Origin: Chaetoderma sp. LZ-2023a
Taxonomy: Eukaryota; Mollusca; Caudofoveata; Chaetodermatida; Chaetodermatidae
NCBI GenBank assembly: GCA_034401795.1
Contig: CM067370.1
Location: 58,201,295-58,265,294 of the forward strand
Direction of reading: 5' to 3'
Length of the DNA stretch: 64,000 nucleotides
The position numbers were made by a program, and so were the translations under genes. Below are positions 45,131 through 56,532 of the stretch, in pieces. Numbering within the stretch: position 1 is the stretch's first letter; each line of letters opens with the position of its first letter. The notes beneath the pieces were generated by a model that saw nothing but the letters and a program-made list of their open reading frames with translations, was not told the DNA's origin and made no database searches.

Positions 45131-45640
45131 AGCTCACCTGGCCTGAAAAGCCAAGTCAGCTTATGCCATGGCGACTGTTCATCGTCTGTCCATCCGTCAA
45201 CGTTTCCTTTAAATGACTTCTCAAGAACCACTGGGCCAATTTCAATCATATTTGGCAGGAAGCATTCTCATGGCATAGGAATCCAAGTTTGTTTAAAGGA
45301 AGCCGATCGGCCAAGTTGACAGGCAGCCACCTTAGATTCTGGTAATTTTTTAGGTCTTTAAAAGTTTTCTCTGAAACCGCTTGGGGGATCGATTTAAAAC
45401 TCATGAAATATCATCTAGGGCAAGAGCTGAATCTAGTTTTCATGAAAATTACCACTGAACAGATCAGGCCAAAATTTAGGAGATATAATTAGGGACCAAG
45501 GCCCATTAAAGTTTGTTCAAGGGAAATTAGTACGTCAAAACAACATGGTAGCCATGGGCCAATCAACATGTAGCATGTTTGGTGGCCACACTGGTTTTTT
45601 TATTTAATTGAGCTTGTAGACAGAATTGGTTTTATATATG
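45131..45640 (-). mobile_element. Satellite-bearing repeat, A-type, inverted
   Basis: Begins with the inverted tail (AGCTCACCTGGCCTGAAAAG, then GCTTATGCCATGG, CCATCCGTCAACG) and continues into reversed A units (TTTGGCAGGAAGCATTCTCA). The head is missing. Confidence 0.75.
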
Positions 45641-46370
45641 TTTTAGATTTCCATGTTTCTTACAGAAATGTTTTTCTGGTATATCAAGCCAAAATTGTCT
45701 TACATTTCATGCTCTTCATTCATGAAAATACTGATGGTGCAGATGAGCTTGTTTAATTAATAATGCTCTGAATGAATCATGACCAAGAAAGGGCTAACAC
45801 AGGTGATCCTTCAACTGTCCTTTAAATTTGAACCCAAAACTCATATGGTGTCTTGAATCCATTTTCCTGTTTATGTGTAGTAATATGCTAGATAAGCTGC
45901 TACATCTGCTTTTTACATACACTGATGATTTGATTGTCAATTCTGCAAGTGAATATTTGTCCCACGGTGAGGTATAAGAGGTAAGGCCATCTTTGAGTCC
46001 ATTTGGATGTGTGTAGAGCGGTAGGTGTACAGGGTATAGCGGTAGAGCACGTGAATGGTTACATCAAATTTCTTGGGCTGTTCAGGTCTTGCCAGATTGT
46101 ATCGATATCGTGTTCAGAAATCGTACAATAATGTTTATAATAACACATTATTTGTGATTTCTGAACGCCTACTAATGTCTGCCAATTAGACTGGATGCAG
46201 TTTTAGTGGTCTGGTTACTGATATCAAGTTTCACTCTTTTAGCGTTATGTTTGTAATTCCAATATGAAGTAGTTTGCAGTTCTTTTAAGATCTTGCCAAT
46301 ACTATTGGTTGTAAAAGCTTTAAGTCTCCTCAACCCACCGTCACCAGTACATCTATGACGCGAATAACAA
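45641..46370. other. No supported gene
   Basis: A short inverted repeat around 46100-46165 (GTGTTCAGAAATCGTACAAT with TTGTGATTTCTGAACG) can form a hairpin. Otherwise nothing recognised. Confidence 0.45.
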
Positions 46371-46371
46371 G

Positions 46372-47345
46372 AGGCCAAAAGGGCCTGTATCACTCACCTG
46401 AAACATAGGCATTTCAACTAGAAAGGCCATCACCTAGAAGTAGAACATGTACGCTTTTAGCCAGAATTGCAACAAGAATATAGACACATCCTACCAAATT
46501 TGGTTAATATCAGTCCAGTGGGTTGAGAAGACATTTTAAAATTTCCCATTGATTTATCATGGGTGTATTTATCAGGAAAAAAATCCAAGATGCCCACCAC
46601 CTGGGAATCTGTTTATCCAACTGTTTCGAAAGTGGGAAATTTGAAATCAGCATACCAAAAAAACAAAAATAAAATCATGTTTTAGGAGGTATCAACTTCT
46701 CTTGAACAAACTTTAATGGCCCTTAGTCCCTAATCATATCTCCCAAATTTAGGCCCGATCCGTTCAGTGGTTCTGGAGGTGGCTGTCGCAAAAACTAGGT
46801 CATCCCAGATGGCTGCATATAAGTATTTGGCCAATCAGATACCCTCGAATTTGGTTCAGCTGTTACCCTAGATGATGTATCATGAATTTTGAACTGATCC
46901 CCTGAGCGGTGTTGGAGATGACTTTTAAAAATGTTTCTAAAAATCAGCCAAGATCCATAATGTCCACCTAGCCAAATTGGCTGATTGGCTTTCTTTGAAC
47001 AGACTTTGGTCTCTATGCCCAGGATGCATCCTGCCATTTTCTAAGTTAAATCGGGCCAGTGGGTCTCGAGAAGACATTTTGAATTCCCCATTGCGTTAGT
47101 TTGACATTTTTTGACGGGAAAGAGATCGCTACCAAACCGTTTATTCGACAGTTTTGAGAGTGGAAATTTGAAATCACCACTGAAATGTTTCAGAAATAAA
47201 ATTAATTTAGAAATTCCGTCATTGTGATAATATATTTGAGCATTTGGCAGAAAAGCTTTCTCCCTATTTACCATACTCCAAAAATCAGGTTCACAACTCA
47301 AGTTTGATTCACCAATTTGGTGGCCATGCTTTTTCATGTATAAGT
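46372..47345 (+). mobile_element. Satellite-bearing repeat, A-type copy
   Basis: The head AACAAGAGGCCAAAAGGGCC, CACTCACCTG is followed by five A units, moderately decayed (CTTGAACAAACTTTAATGGC, ATGATGTATCATGAATTTTG). No clear tail; the next copy follows at 47495. Confidence 0.75.
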
Positions 47346-47494
47346 ATCAACTTCCCTTGAACAAAGTGCTCACAATGGTCCTTAGCGATTAATTTTATTT
47401 TCATTCTAGCCTCTTTATTTTTAGTTTATTTGTTTGATACTAAACTGTTAATCATCTTATCAAATTTCTTGCAACATACAGAATAAATTAATAA

Positions 47495-48420
47495 TAAGGG
47501 GCCTGTATCGCTCACCTGGACCATAGGCGTTTCAACTAGAATGTTCATTAACAACAAGAGGCCCAAGGGCCTGTGGCGCTCACTAGAATCATTAGCATTT
47601 GAACCATTTGCATTTAAATAGATATGATAGATAATTTTCGGAAATTCCAATCAAAATTCTTAACAGAAATTCTAGTCTACCTTGATAGGGTCACTCAAGC
47701 CAAATTTGTTTGAAATATGTTAAACAACTAAGGTGAAGCAGTGTTTTGACAATTTCTGGTGAATTTTTCATAAAATCTCAGATTTTCACTGAAAAAAATT
47801 GATCAATCAAAATTCTGAATAGGATTTCTAGAGCCTACCACCATAGAATCCATTAGTGAAATTTGGTTGAAATATATCAAGCAGCTAAGGAAAAGCATCA
47901 ATTTGACAATTTCTGGTACATTCTTCATAAAATCTCAGATTTTCACGCAAAAAATTGATGAATCAGAATTCTGAATGGAAGTTCTAGAGCCTATCACAAT
48001 AGAATCCTTTCAGTCCAATTTGGTTGAAATCTGTCAAAATGGTAAGGAGAAGTAGAGATTTGACAATTTCCGGTAAATTTTTAATAAAATCTAGGATTTT
48101 CACTCAAAATATTTACGCAACAAAATTCTGAATGGAAGTTCTAGAGCCTATGACCATAGGATTCTTTCAGCCCAATTTGGTCAAAATGGTAAGGAGAAGA
48201 AGCAATTTGACAATTTCCGGTAAATTTTTAATAAAATCTAAGTTTTTCACCCAAAATACATACGAATCAAAATTCTGAATGCAAGTTCTATAACCTATGA
48301 CCATAGAATCCTTTCAGCCAAATTTGATTGAAATCGGTCAAACGGGTAAGGAGAAGAAACAATTTGACAATTTCTGGATATTTTTTAATAAAATCTATGA
48401 TTTTCACTCAAAATACTTAC
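47495..48420 (+). mobile_element. Two satellite-bearing repeat heads, B-type core
   Basis: Heads lie at 47498-47530 (GGGGCCTGTATCGCTCACC) and 47553-47585 (CAAGAGGCCCAAGGGCCTGT), with only a stub of interior between them. About five B units follow (GAGCCTACCACCATAGAATC, CAATTTCCGGTAAATTTTTA). No tail is visible: B units run straight into the DIRS-like fragment at 48420. Confidence 0.75.
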
Positions 48421-49840
48421 GCAACAAAAAAACCGGAAGTCGAACCGGAAAATTAATGTAAATTGGAAGATGAACAAGGTCCTGCAGACCCAGATGTCCA
48501 AAAAAAACCTTAAGTCTGACCCGAAACAGAAAAAACAAAACCCGGAAACCGGAAGTTGAACGGGTCATGTAGACCCGAATGTCCAGAGAAAACTGAAGTA
48601 GACAGGGAACTGGAAAAAATGCAAATCTGAACCAGAAGAGCACAAGCCGGAAGTGCTAGCTAGACCGGAAGTTACCAAAAAAATGAACCCTGAACATGCG
48701 AGCGTTGAACATAATGAGACACTGGAATCACAGATAACTTCATCTGGGCATAGGACGACGAGCCAGAAACTTCCGTCTCTGACACCGGCTTAGGTGTTTC
48801 GCACCTCTTGCCTCGATGAGGGAAATTGGTTTCACCCACTTGCGGACGTGACTTGTGGACTCCGCTAACCTCCTGGTTAACCACGGATTCAAAATTTTCT
48901 GTCTTAGCCGTGCAAATAGCCGAAGCCACAGACCATCCCTTGCAAATACTGCACATCGCTGAAGGTGTACACGTCGTACATTTAAGGCACACATCCTCAG
49001 CAAACTCTGAAGAGCGGCAACGAATGCACTTCGCAGCAGAGCATTTGACTTTCTCCACCGATTTTACATACTCCTAACAACGAAAAAATTATATTAAAAT
49101 GAAGCATACAGCCTCAGAGAATTGGAAGACGTTCTCTAAAATAGGAATCCCGAATTTATGAAAAAAGCACCTGGCTTGAAAAGGCGTGAAAATATGAAAT
49201 CAAATATTTCAATGAATAATATGACACCCTAAAAAACTTTCTAGGGATATAGAAAAACTAAGGAAGAATCTTTGTTCATAGTAGGAGATATCCTACTTAA
49301 ATTATAAGTGAGGGTAAATGATGATGATGGTGAAATGGAAGGACCTTTTTGACTACCACGAAAACTGGTAACGAAGTTACATAAGTACAGTAAATCATCA
49401 GAAATCCATAAAACATTCAACAAACGTAACTTTGTCAACAGACTTCATATTAGGCATGATTAAAGAATATACATCCTTCAAATAAGATACTGAACACAGT
49501 AGACAAATACAAAAACTTAGTCAGGATTTTTGGCTACTTTCTGCTCGTAGAATATTTGAAAAGTGAATCTGTTTCCTATTTGGGCTCCTATGCGCATGCG
49601 CGGTTATGCATAGTGACTGGGGTCACAGAGGAGTGAGTATAGATTGGTTCCAGTCAATAGTAGGCTGAATGGTGGGAGTGTACTCTACCAGAAGCCTAGT
49701 TGAGAGTATGATGAAGTGGTATAGGCATATGGAGGCAGGTAAGCAAGTATAAAAATCTTATTTTGGTGTCTAAATGCAGAGTTGATTTAGCATGTAGTGA
49801 TTGAATGGTATAGATGTTTGTGGTGTAATAACAACTGCTG
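48420..49840 (-). mobile_element. DIRS-like fragment, copy 2 of the 1-5.6 kb family
   Basis: Leader (49840-49074) and gag start (49073-48420) match those at 5593-4000 in order and orientation, including the ATGCCTAAYATGAA start (49462) and the GAATCTGTTTCCTATTTGGG block. The rest of the element is missing. Both copies end at the same ATAACAACTGC. Confidence 0.75.
48672..49073 (-). pseudogene. DIRS-like gag N-terminus
   Basis: Open from the candidate acceptor (CGTTGTTAG, then GAG at 49073): EYVKSVEKVKC, then CIRCRSSEFAEDVCLKCTTC and CSICKGW. The 40-residue Cys-rich module aligns with that at 4770-4640 with most residues conserved. The 5' part agrees codon for codon in phase (ESVKSVEKVKC there). 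The frame ends at 48672, and the Ser/Gly repeat coding region beyond it is decayed. Confidence 0.65.
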
Positions 49841-50019
49841 GTTGGTAATGCCGCCAACAAGCAGCTGACTCGCACCGAGATAATATTGTACTAAATACAC
49901 CGCTATTTAAACCATTCCTATGATAAACTAAAATCAATATATTATTTAACTCATACATCATTAGAAAGCGCATTCAATTGCCTAATCATTAATGCATTAT
50001 TATCCCCACGTTTTAAAAA

Positions 50020-50810
50020 AACCATCGGGGATATTGTAATTGCCTCCATCCGTCTGTCCGCCATGCTATCTCCTCCCAAACCATTGGGTGGAATTAAATG
50101 AAAAAGTGTTACCCATGTGTTTCTGCTTTGCAAGACGATATTTAGATTTGGCTCTGCCCCCAGGTGGGTGTGGCAGGGGTCAAAAGATCAAATCAGTTGT
50201 AACGAAACTCCTCTGAAATCACTAGACGGAACACAACCAAATTTGATACCTGAGCTACCCATATGAATGCTGAGTGCACTACGCCATTTAGATTTGGCTC
50301 CGCCCCTGATGGGAGGGGGAGCGGTCAAAAGGTAAAATTTTAACCTACGGAAATTGATTGTAATGCATCTCCTCCGAAACTATTGGACAATATTCAACCA
50401 AATTTAGTCTGTGGGTTACCCATGTGTGTACCCAATGTGGAGTACATGAGCACATTTACATTCGGCCAGGCTCCCCCCTCCACCCCAAGGGTGGGTGGGG
50501 GTCAAAAGATTGATTGTAATGCAACTCCTTTGACACTGTTGGATGGAATTCAACCAAATTTAGTATGTCAGTTACCCAGATCAATGTGGAGTGGAGGAGC
50601 ACATGTACATTTGGCCCCACCCCCAAGGGATGGGGTCAAAAGGTCATGAAATTGATTGTAATGCGACTCCTCTGACACTATTGGACGAAGTTCAACCAAA
50701 CTTCTTGGTATGTGAGTTACCCATATGATTACGGAGTGCAAAAGGACGTTTACATTTGGCTCCGCCTCCGGGTTGGTTGTGGGGCGTATCAAAAGTTAAA
50801 AGTGGTGAAT
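50020..50810. repeat. Satellite array, about 5 units of 140 bp
   Basis: The unit contains GATTGTAATGCGACTCCTCT, GACACTATTGGACGAAATTC, AACCAAATTTAGTATGTGAG, TTACCCATATGA, ACATTTGGCTCCGCCCC and GGGGTCAAAAG. The frames at 50383-50649 and 50568-50792 are read-throughs. Confidence 0.85.
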
Positions 50811-51034
50811 GTGGGGATTTGGGATGATGTGTCAGCCGCACGTCATCAACCAATCAATCTAGTTCATATTATCATTATTACTATATAGTGTATATATTGT
50901 ATTATAATAGATCTATATATTTATAATTATATTGTGTATATTATGTCAACGTTCTATGTCAGGCTATATCTATTTGTTTATTATAGATCTTGTGCTAATA
51001 AAATATTCTGATAAATTACGGATGTTTGTATTAA
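50811..51034. other. AT-rich spacer
   Basis: Very AT-rich (TATATA-type) sequence up to the LINE edge. Nothing recognised. Confidence 0.5.
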
Positions 51035-52594
51035 CTGTCACCAATTGTCCTTGAATATATCGTCATCCTACTCCCTACAATTACTCGGCTTGTCAATTCT
51101 AGCCTAGAGTCAGGTATCGTTCCAAAATGCTTCAAGCGCGCTTTGATCAATCCTTTACTGAAAAAAGTAGGCTTGGATCCTGATAACCTACAAAATTACA
51201 GACCAGTATCAAATTTATCCTTTATGTCTAAACTGATTGAAAGGGCAGTATCAAATAGATTTTCTGATTACCTAACGATTAATAGGCTATATGAAACATT
51301 CCAGTCGGCATATAGGCATGGTCACAGTACCGAGACGGCCCTATTGCGAGTTGTTAATGACATTCGATGTGCTGTTGATACCGGTAATGTGTCTCTACTA
51401 ATCCTGCTTGACCTTAGCGCAGCGTTTGACACTATCGATAATCACATCCTTCTGTCCCAGCTCACAAATGAAATTGGTGTAAACGGTGTCGCACTGAAAT
51501 GGTTCCAGTCATACTTATCAGATAGGTATCAATCTGTGTATATTAATGGGACCCTTTCTTCATCAGTAGAACTAACATGTAGTGTTCCACAGGGCTCAAT
51601 CCTAGGCCCTATACTTTTCACCCTGTATACTCGTCAATTAGGATCTGTTATTGAGGGTCATAATGTCCAACGGCACTTGTACGCAGATGATACACAGCTG
51701 ATAAACAGTTTTGCTCCATCTGTCCCCATCGCAAATCTAGCCAGTAGACAAGTAACTGATTGTTGCCTTGACATAAAATCCTGGATGACAACGAATATGC
51801 TAATGCTTAACGATGAAAAAACTGAAGCTATTTTGGTAGGTCCAGCCACCAGGTGTTCCAAAACGGGATTAAGTAGCGTCCTTGTTGGAGTTAATAATAT
51901 TCCATTGGCTACTGTTGTAAAAGATTTAGGCGTTCTCCTCGATTCTGAATTAAATATGGAAAGTCATGTAAATCATATTCGCAAGGTGTGCTTTATGCAG
52001 CTACGAAACATTGGTAACATTAGGAAGTACATCATTCATGAAGCGGCAATACGGCTCATGTTATCACTAGCAATGTCGAGACTCGATTATTGTAACGGTC
52101 TTCTCGCAGGTGCTTCCAAAATACCCATTAACAAGCTTCAGGCAGTTCAGAACACAGCTGCGCGAATTGTATCACTGAGAAATAAGTATGACCACATTAC
52201 CCCCATTCTTCAAGATTTACACTGGCTCCCACTAGAATACAGTATCCGTTTCAAAATCCTAAGTTTAGCATATCAATGGGTCTCCGAAACTGCACCAACG
52301 TACCTATCTGAATTGCTAGAGAGTTACACACCTACACGAACCCTCAGATCTTCTGAACAAAATCTCCTGAAGATTCCCAGAGTAAACACTAAAACCTATG
52401 GCCATAAAGCCTTTTCATTCGTGGCCGCCACTCAGTGGAATAATCTCCCAACTCATATTAAATCTGCCCCGACTTTATCCGTATTTAAAACTAACTTGAA
52501 AACAACTTCTTGTTTAAAGAAGCTTTCCCGTAAGCTGTATGCTAAATTTCTCTCTTATTGTCAGCGCTTAGAGCATGCAATCGCATGGATTTAG
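51035..52594 (+). CDS. LINE reverse transcriptase, CR1/L2-like, open frame
   Basis: Open for about 519 residues from the truncation edge; no authentic start codon is needed, as the upstream half is lost. The motif order is [52 protein letters not shown], motif [16 protein letters not shown], motif [16 protein letters not shown], motif C YADDTQL and the thumb with LDYCNGLL. The C-terminus [20 protein letters not shown] is the conserved end of CR1/L2 ORF2. All RT catalytic aspartates are present, so the copy is young or was recently active. It would need the missing endonuclease to mobilise. The stop codon lies inside the 3' hairpin. Confidence 0.85.
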   Translation: MSPIVLEYIVILLPTITRLVNSSLESGIVPKCFKRALINPLLKKVGLDPDNLQNYRPVSNLSFMSKLIERAVSNRFSDYLTINRLYETFQSAYRHGHSTETALLRVVNDIRCAVDTGNVSLLILLDLSAAFDTIDNHILLSQLTNEIGVNGVALKWFQSYLSDRYQSVYINGTLSSSVELTCSVPQGSILGPILFTLYTRQLGSVIEGHNVQRHLYADDTQLINSFAPSVPIANLASRQVTDCCLDIKSWMTTNMLMLNDEKTEAILVGPATRCSKTGLSSVLVGVNNIPLATVVKDLGVLLDSELNMESHVNHIRKVCFMQLRNIGNIRKYIIHEAAIRLMLSLAMSRLDYCNGLLAGASKIPINKLQAVQNTAARIVSLRNKYDHITPILQDLHWLPLEYSIRFKILSLAYQWVSETAPTYLSELLESYTPTRTLRSSEQNLLKIPRVNTKTYGHKAFSFVAATQWNNLPTHIKSAPTLSVFKTNLKTTSCLKKLSRKLYAKFLSYCQRLEHAIAWI

Positions 52595-52597
52595 CGC
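52563..52597 (+). other. LINE 3' hairpin
   Basis: AGCGC at 52563 pairs with the inverted arm at 52593-52597. An inner stem CATGC/GCATG surrounds AATC. In the family such 3' hairpins are recognised by the element's own RT. Confidence 0.6.
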
Positions 52598-52661
52598 ATT
52601 ACAAATGTACTATTATTATTATTATTATTATTATACATTGTAATGTCTTGTTTTATGTGTA

Positions 52662-52678
52662 GGGGGGGGGGGGGGGGG
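52662..52678. repeat. Poly-G tract (17)
   Basis: Uninterrupted G run just after the LINE tail. Confidence 0.95.
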
Positions 52679-52925
52679 CATCGATTCTGCCTTTGATGGA
52701 CTGCCCAACTGTGACATATGTATATGGTCAGGGTACCTGTTTCTAACAATTGCTAATTTTTGCGTTCTCCCACACTCAATTTTTTTAGTGACTTCCTTGT
52801 TATGAAGGCTAAGTTTGTAGTGGTAATAATGCAGGATTCATGATTTGCGGCACAGGACAATCCACGTCGCCTAGCTCATTGTGGCGTGGAAAGCAATATC
52901 CTATCCCGGAGTGTGGTCTAAAACA

Positions 52926-53110
52926 TTAAAACTGAGGCACTAGATACGTGCATTGTTCGTTCACCACTATTTCGATGTGGTACGGCAGATCTGCCGAGAT
53001 ATCAGTGAAACATCCTACATACTGTTTAGGATGATAACTTGCAGACAAAGGGACACACTGCAGAGAAGGTCCCTCTGAAGTTGTTGGTAGTGGGAAACCT
53101 TCCTTTAAAT
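52926..53110 (-). pseudogene. WSC-like domain fragment
   Basis: After a candidate acceptor (CATCCTAAACAG, 53020-53031) the minus strand reads YVGCFTDISADLPYHIEIVV and NEQC. This resembles the start of a WSC carbohydrate-binding domain (YVGCFxDxxxRALP...MTVEQC). The frame ends at QF soon after, before the rest of the domain, so it is a fragment, a degraded exon or coincidence. No neighbouring exons are found. Confidence 0.3.
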
Positions 53111-54114
53111 TTAGATAATTACCCCTGGTGATATCTCCAGGAGTATACAAAAACTACCTTGCGGCATGGAGCGTGGTCCCCAGAGATTCAAACTCAAAAA
53201 CGATATGCACTGTGTCGGGTTAGCAAGGTTACACCACCGTTGCTATACAGTAAGCAGTACTTCACGTCTTGTCTCTGGCAGACCCACGTCCCAACTGTCT
53301 CTCGATTTAAAGTTGAGAGCTTTTTTTATACTAAATGGTGACGTCACACCAGCGTGACTCGACCAATCAGCGTGCACCTTATATATGAGGTACGGGCACT
53401 GACCACATGATAGCTGGCCTTCACCCTACCAACACGTGCGATATGGCGATGTCTCTTAGTCAGAGCTTCAAAATAACGCTTGAATATTCTCCGATATCTC
53501 CGCCAGTTCTGAACCAATTTCAGATCTGTGAAAAGTATTGGATTCCTCTTTCAATTCTGGTATTGATTCGTAACAAGAAAAGCGAGTTTTAATGAATTAT
53601 GGTTACACGCAAAGTATATACATAGGATGCCATTCGCCACACGCTAACGCGCGTATGTAGGCTATCTCTCATGGCCCGCATGTGCAACGGGCAGGGTTCG
53701 ATCTTCAGTTATGTCCACTAGTCCGAGATTACCTGATTCCCACACGGACTACCCATAGTCTATTAGTCACATGTCCGGTGGACTAGTGCAAAATTCTTGT
53801 CAAAATTATCCATTAGACTCGGCAAAATGAAATATTCCATGACGTTGATAAACATAATGCTTAAAATTGTGGGAAACATGCACCAGTGTTCGCAACATAA
53901 GCCAATTATCCAATTTCCGTATATAATATGACAGTTTTAAAATAGCTAATCTACAGTTATCTAAAGCCGCCACTTCGTATTAATCTAAATACCTAAATTG
54001 AACGGTTGAGATAATAAGAGGTTCGTTTTTTAGATACTTCACAATAGAAATATTACGCATCTTATGTTGCGCGGCCATTGTTCAGAATATTATTCGAAAA
54101 GAATGTTCGAGATA
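53111..54114. other. No supported gene
   Basis: 53690-53705 (GGGCAGGGTTCGATCTTC) looks like a tRNA B box but has no partner A box or cloverleaf. Nothing else recognised. Confidence 0.45.
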
Positions 54115-54315
54115 AGAATGAAGGAAATGTCAATTTCCCTTTCTCCGAGATCTAACAATACTCACCATTCTGTTACTTCTGATATACAGCTGGCCCTGAC
54201 AGCTGGCTTTAGGACTATAGACTTAGAAAGCTTTACCGACTCCTTGGAACCGGGTACTCGGCTCCCAACTGCCGAGTACCCGTCTACCATAGAGCTCATA
54301 TTGTTTGCATAGCCA
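54115..54315. repeat. Left inverted terminal repeat and left-specific end
   Basis: 54155-54315 mirrors 59602-59760 with only a few mismatches (for example GGCTTTAGG versus GGCTCTAGG). 54115-54154 is specific to this end. Inside is a hairpin CGGGTACTCGG / CCGAGTACCCG (54251-54281) with a 9-10 base loop. Confidence 0.85.
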
Positions 54316-54367
54316 CCAAACAAGAGAAATCCATGGCTTGCCTCCGTGGGGCTGGGAGGCTGGGTCT

Positions 54368-54470
54368 GTAACAGAATGGTGAGTATTGTTAGATCTCGGA
54401 GAAAGGGAAATTGACATTTCCTTCATTCTCCTTCGATCAATACTCACCATTCTGTTACTTCTGATATACA
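54368..54470. repeat. Internal complementary region (circle junction)
   Basis: 54368-54429 is the inverse of the left end (54115-54176). 54430-54470 is the inverse of the right end (59735-59775). The two meet at a shared AGAA. In DIRS elements this region templates completion of the ends. Confidence 0.85.
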
Positions 54471-54585
54471 CCAGATTTGATCAGTAACCTGGTGGGAAGG
54501 GGCAAGCCATCAATGCTACTTTTGCCCGTTGGAGAAAGAGTTAGAGTTAAAACCTGACTAACGGAGACCTAAAAGGACCGTTAGG

Positions 54586-55182
54586 TTAACGGAACTGAAT
54601 CACATTCGCATCACTGGCCACCCCCACCCCCCTTTTTCTCCTGAGAAAAGGGAGAGAACTCACGAACATGTATCTCGCCTGAAACACAAATATGCCAAGA
54701 GGTAGTCCTGAAAAGAACAGCTCACAGAGAAGGTCTGCTATTTGCTGAATAGTGGATTGAAAGGTATCAATACCCTTTTCTTCACACCAGTCTGCAAATC
54801 TGCTAACCTTGTTGTTATATGACTTGAAGGTTGACCTCCTTCTCGCAGCCGCGATGAAATCAGCAGCTTGTCGAGAAAAGCCTTCCGACGTGGAACGTTG
54901 TTTGATAACATCCACGCAGTCAATTTGAACATTTCGGGACGCTCGTGTAGGAAGCGTCCCTTGGCCTGGGAGATTATGTTCGGAATCTCGGGCAACTGCA
55001 CTGGGTTTTCCACCAGCAGATCTAGCAGATCCGTGAACCACGCCCTGCTGGGCCAATATATTAGCAGGACCAGACATGGTTCCTCCCTGATCTTCACCAA
55101 TACCTTCGGCAGAAGAATGGTGGGTGGGTACACGTAAGCGCGTCTGTATCGACGGCATTTGGATCTGGAATCGGCGAGACAT
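54586..55182 (-). pseudogene. Tyrosine recombinase remnant (N-terminal part only)
   Basis: Residues about 90-170 of this frame read VIKQRSTSEGFSRQAADFI, ARRRSTFKSYNNKVSRFADW and IDTFQSTIQQIADLLCELF. This is the core-binding start of DIRS tyrosine recombinases (TxxxYxxxxxxFxxWC, then xxxxAxFLxxLF). It breaks after FFSGLPLG, where the stretch ending in the catalytic R, HxxR and Y residues should follow; only about 100 bp remain before the ICR. The catalytic domain is thus deleted. The earlier part of the frame is an out-of-frame reading of the RNase H end. Confidence 0.7.
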
Positions 55183-55753
55183 AAGTCATTTGAGCATTTT
55201 CCCTTGTGGCGAACAAGTCCATGTTGGGTTTTCCCCAATGCTCGAAGATCCTTCGCAGAACTGGAGGGTTGAGGGACCATTCCGTTGGCAGAATTCTCTG
55301 TCTGCGAGACAAAGCATCCGCCAGAATGTTCAATCGCCCAGGAATGTGAGCTGCTTTCAAAACAACCGAGTAATTCCTGCACCATTGAATCAAGTGCCAC
55401 ACTCTGATACACAGTGTGGGTGACCTGGTCCCGCCGTGGCGATTTATGTATGATACTACCGTCGAATTGTCCGACCGTATCAATATCACCTTGCCCCTGA
55501 TCATCGGAAGAAATTCTTCCAACGCCAGTTCCACTGCCATCATTTCCAACAGATTGATATGCAGCTGGCTCTCCTGGAGAGTCCATGTGCCCGAGACCTG
55601 GTGCTCTCCCAGGCAGGCCCACCACCCCTCCAGCGATGCATCCATGTACACGGACAGCTGGGGGTGGGGTAGGTGCAGCGAAACCCCTACTACGAGATTC
55701 TGACGCTCTTTCCACCATATAAGATGCGACATTATCGGCTCCAAAACTGGCAC
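54912..55753 (-). pseudogene. RNase H of the DIRS-like element
   Basis: VYMDASLEGWWACLGEH holds the first Asp. The second acidic residue is in HINLLEMMAVELAL, the third Asp in LIRSDNSTVVSYINRHGG and the fourth in ILADALSRRQ. The DIRS-typical DLFATRENAQ follows (55240-55200). Within the RNase H block the frame is intact from about 55700 to 55130 and all catalytic residues are present. It then shifts near 55130 and continues as LPEIPNIISQAKGRFLHERP in another frame. Confidence 0.8.
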
Positions 55754-55769
55754 CAGTTTTGACAGGGGT

Positions 55770-56532
55770 TCTGTTCTCTGTTTCCACAGACATCAGATAC
55801 AACTGGATAGGTCTTCGCATTAGAGAAGCGTACGGGATCACCTGCTCCATGGAGACCATCATGCCCAGCATCTGAAGAAACCTCCTCGCCTGAATGTGGT
55901 TTCCCACTCGAAAACTCTTGAGGATGGCTAACAGAGACACCACTCTGGGATCTGACGGGTAAACCCTGCCATCCTCGAGATCGAATCATATCCCCAAATA
56001 AACGAAATGTTGAGTGGGTGTCAACTCGGATTTCTCCTTGTTGACTATCCAGCCTAGATCTGAAAGTAACCTCAGAGGCAGAGCAGTATCCACGTTCAAC
56101 CTGGCTGCTGAGTCTGCTTTGATCAGCCAGTCGTCTATGTAGGTGTGTAGCGCCACGTTCTCTTTTCTGAGAAACGCTGTCACCGCAAGGACCACTCTTG
56201 TGAAAACCCTTGAACCTGTCGACAGGCCAAACGGGAGAACAATAAACTCCCATACTTGATTCTGAAACGCAAATCTCAGAAATCTGTGACAACTCCTGTT
56301 CATTGGAATGTGGAAATATGCATCTTTCAGATCGATCGACACACCACATTCCCTTCCTCAACCCCGCCATTACCGACCTCGGCGTTTCCATCTGGAGCCG
56401 AGGCGTATGGATAAACCAATTTAATGGCCTGAGATTGAGTACGGGTCTCCATCCCCCTGTGCTCTTGGGGACAAGGAACATATTTGAATAGAAGCCTGGA
56501 GTGTTCTGGTTCGCTGGTTTTATTGCTCCCAT
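55770..56532 (-). pseudogene. Reverse transcriptase of the DIRS-like element
   Basis: Starts GFYSNMFLVPKSTGGWRPVL and LNLRPLNWFIHTPRLQMET in one frame. It shifts by one base near 56345 and continues SIDLKDAYFHIPM (motif A), then LPFGLSTGSRVFTRV (motif B) and HTYIDDWLI (motif C, YIDD). A TGA interrupts at 55986 after HFVYLGI; the same frame resumes with FDLEDGRVYPSDPR and the thumb/connection region, until a second frameshift near 55760 leads into the RNase H frame. The catalytic aspartates are intact, so inactivation is recent. Confidence 0.85.

Larger units (their letters stand above)
51035..52634 (+). mobile_element. 5'-truncated CR1/L2-type LINE
   Basis: Only the RT half of ORF2 and the 3' end remain. 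The endonuclease domain is absent, as expected from 5' truncation during target-primed insertion. The 3' end has an AGCGC...AGCGC hairpin (52563-52597), GCATTACAAATGTAC and an (ATT)n tail (52611-52634), typical of CR1/L2/Rex-type LINEs. Confidence 0.85.

Noticed and set aside
53640-53720. Possible tRNA (GGGTTCGATC B-box-like sequence)
   Set aside because: No acceptor stem pairing, no A box at the right distance and no cloverleaf.
54738-55943. 401-codon minus-strand frame as a single protein
   Set aside because: Its start is the RT thumb and its end the RNase H-recombinase linker, but the middle reads RNase H out of frame. It is a mosaic produced by frameshifts.
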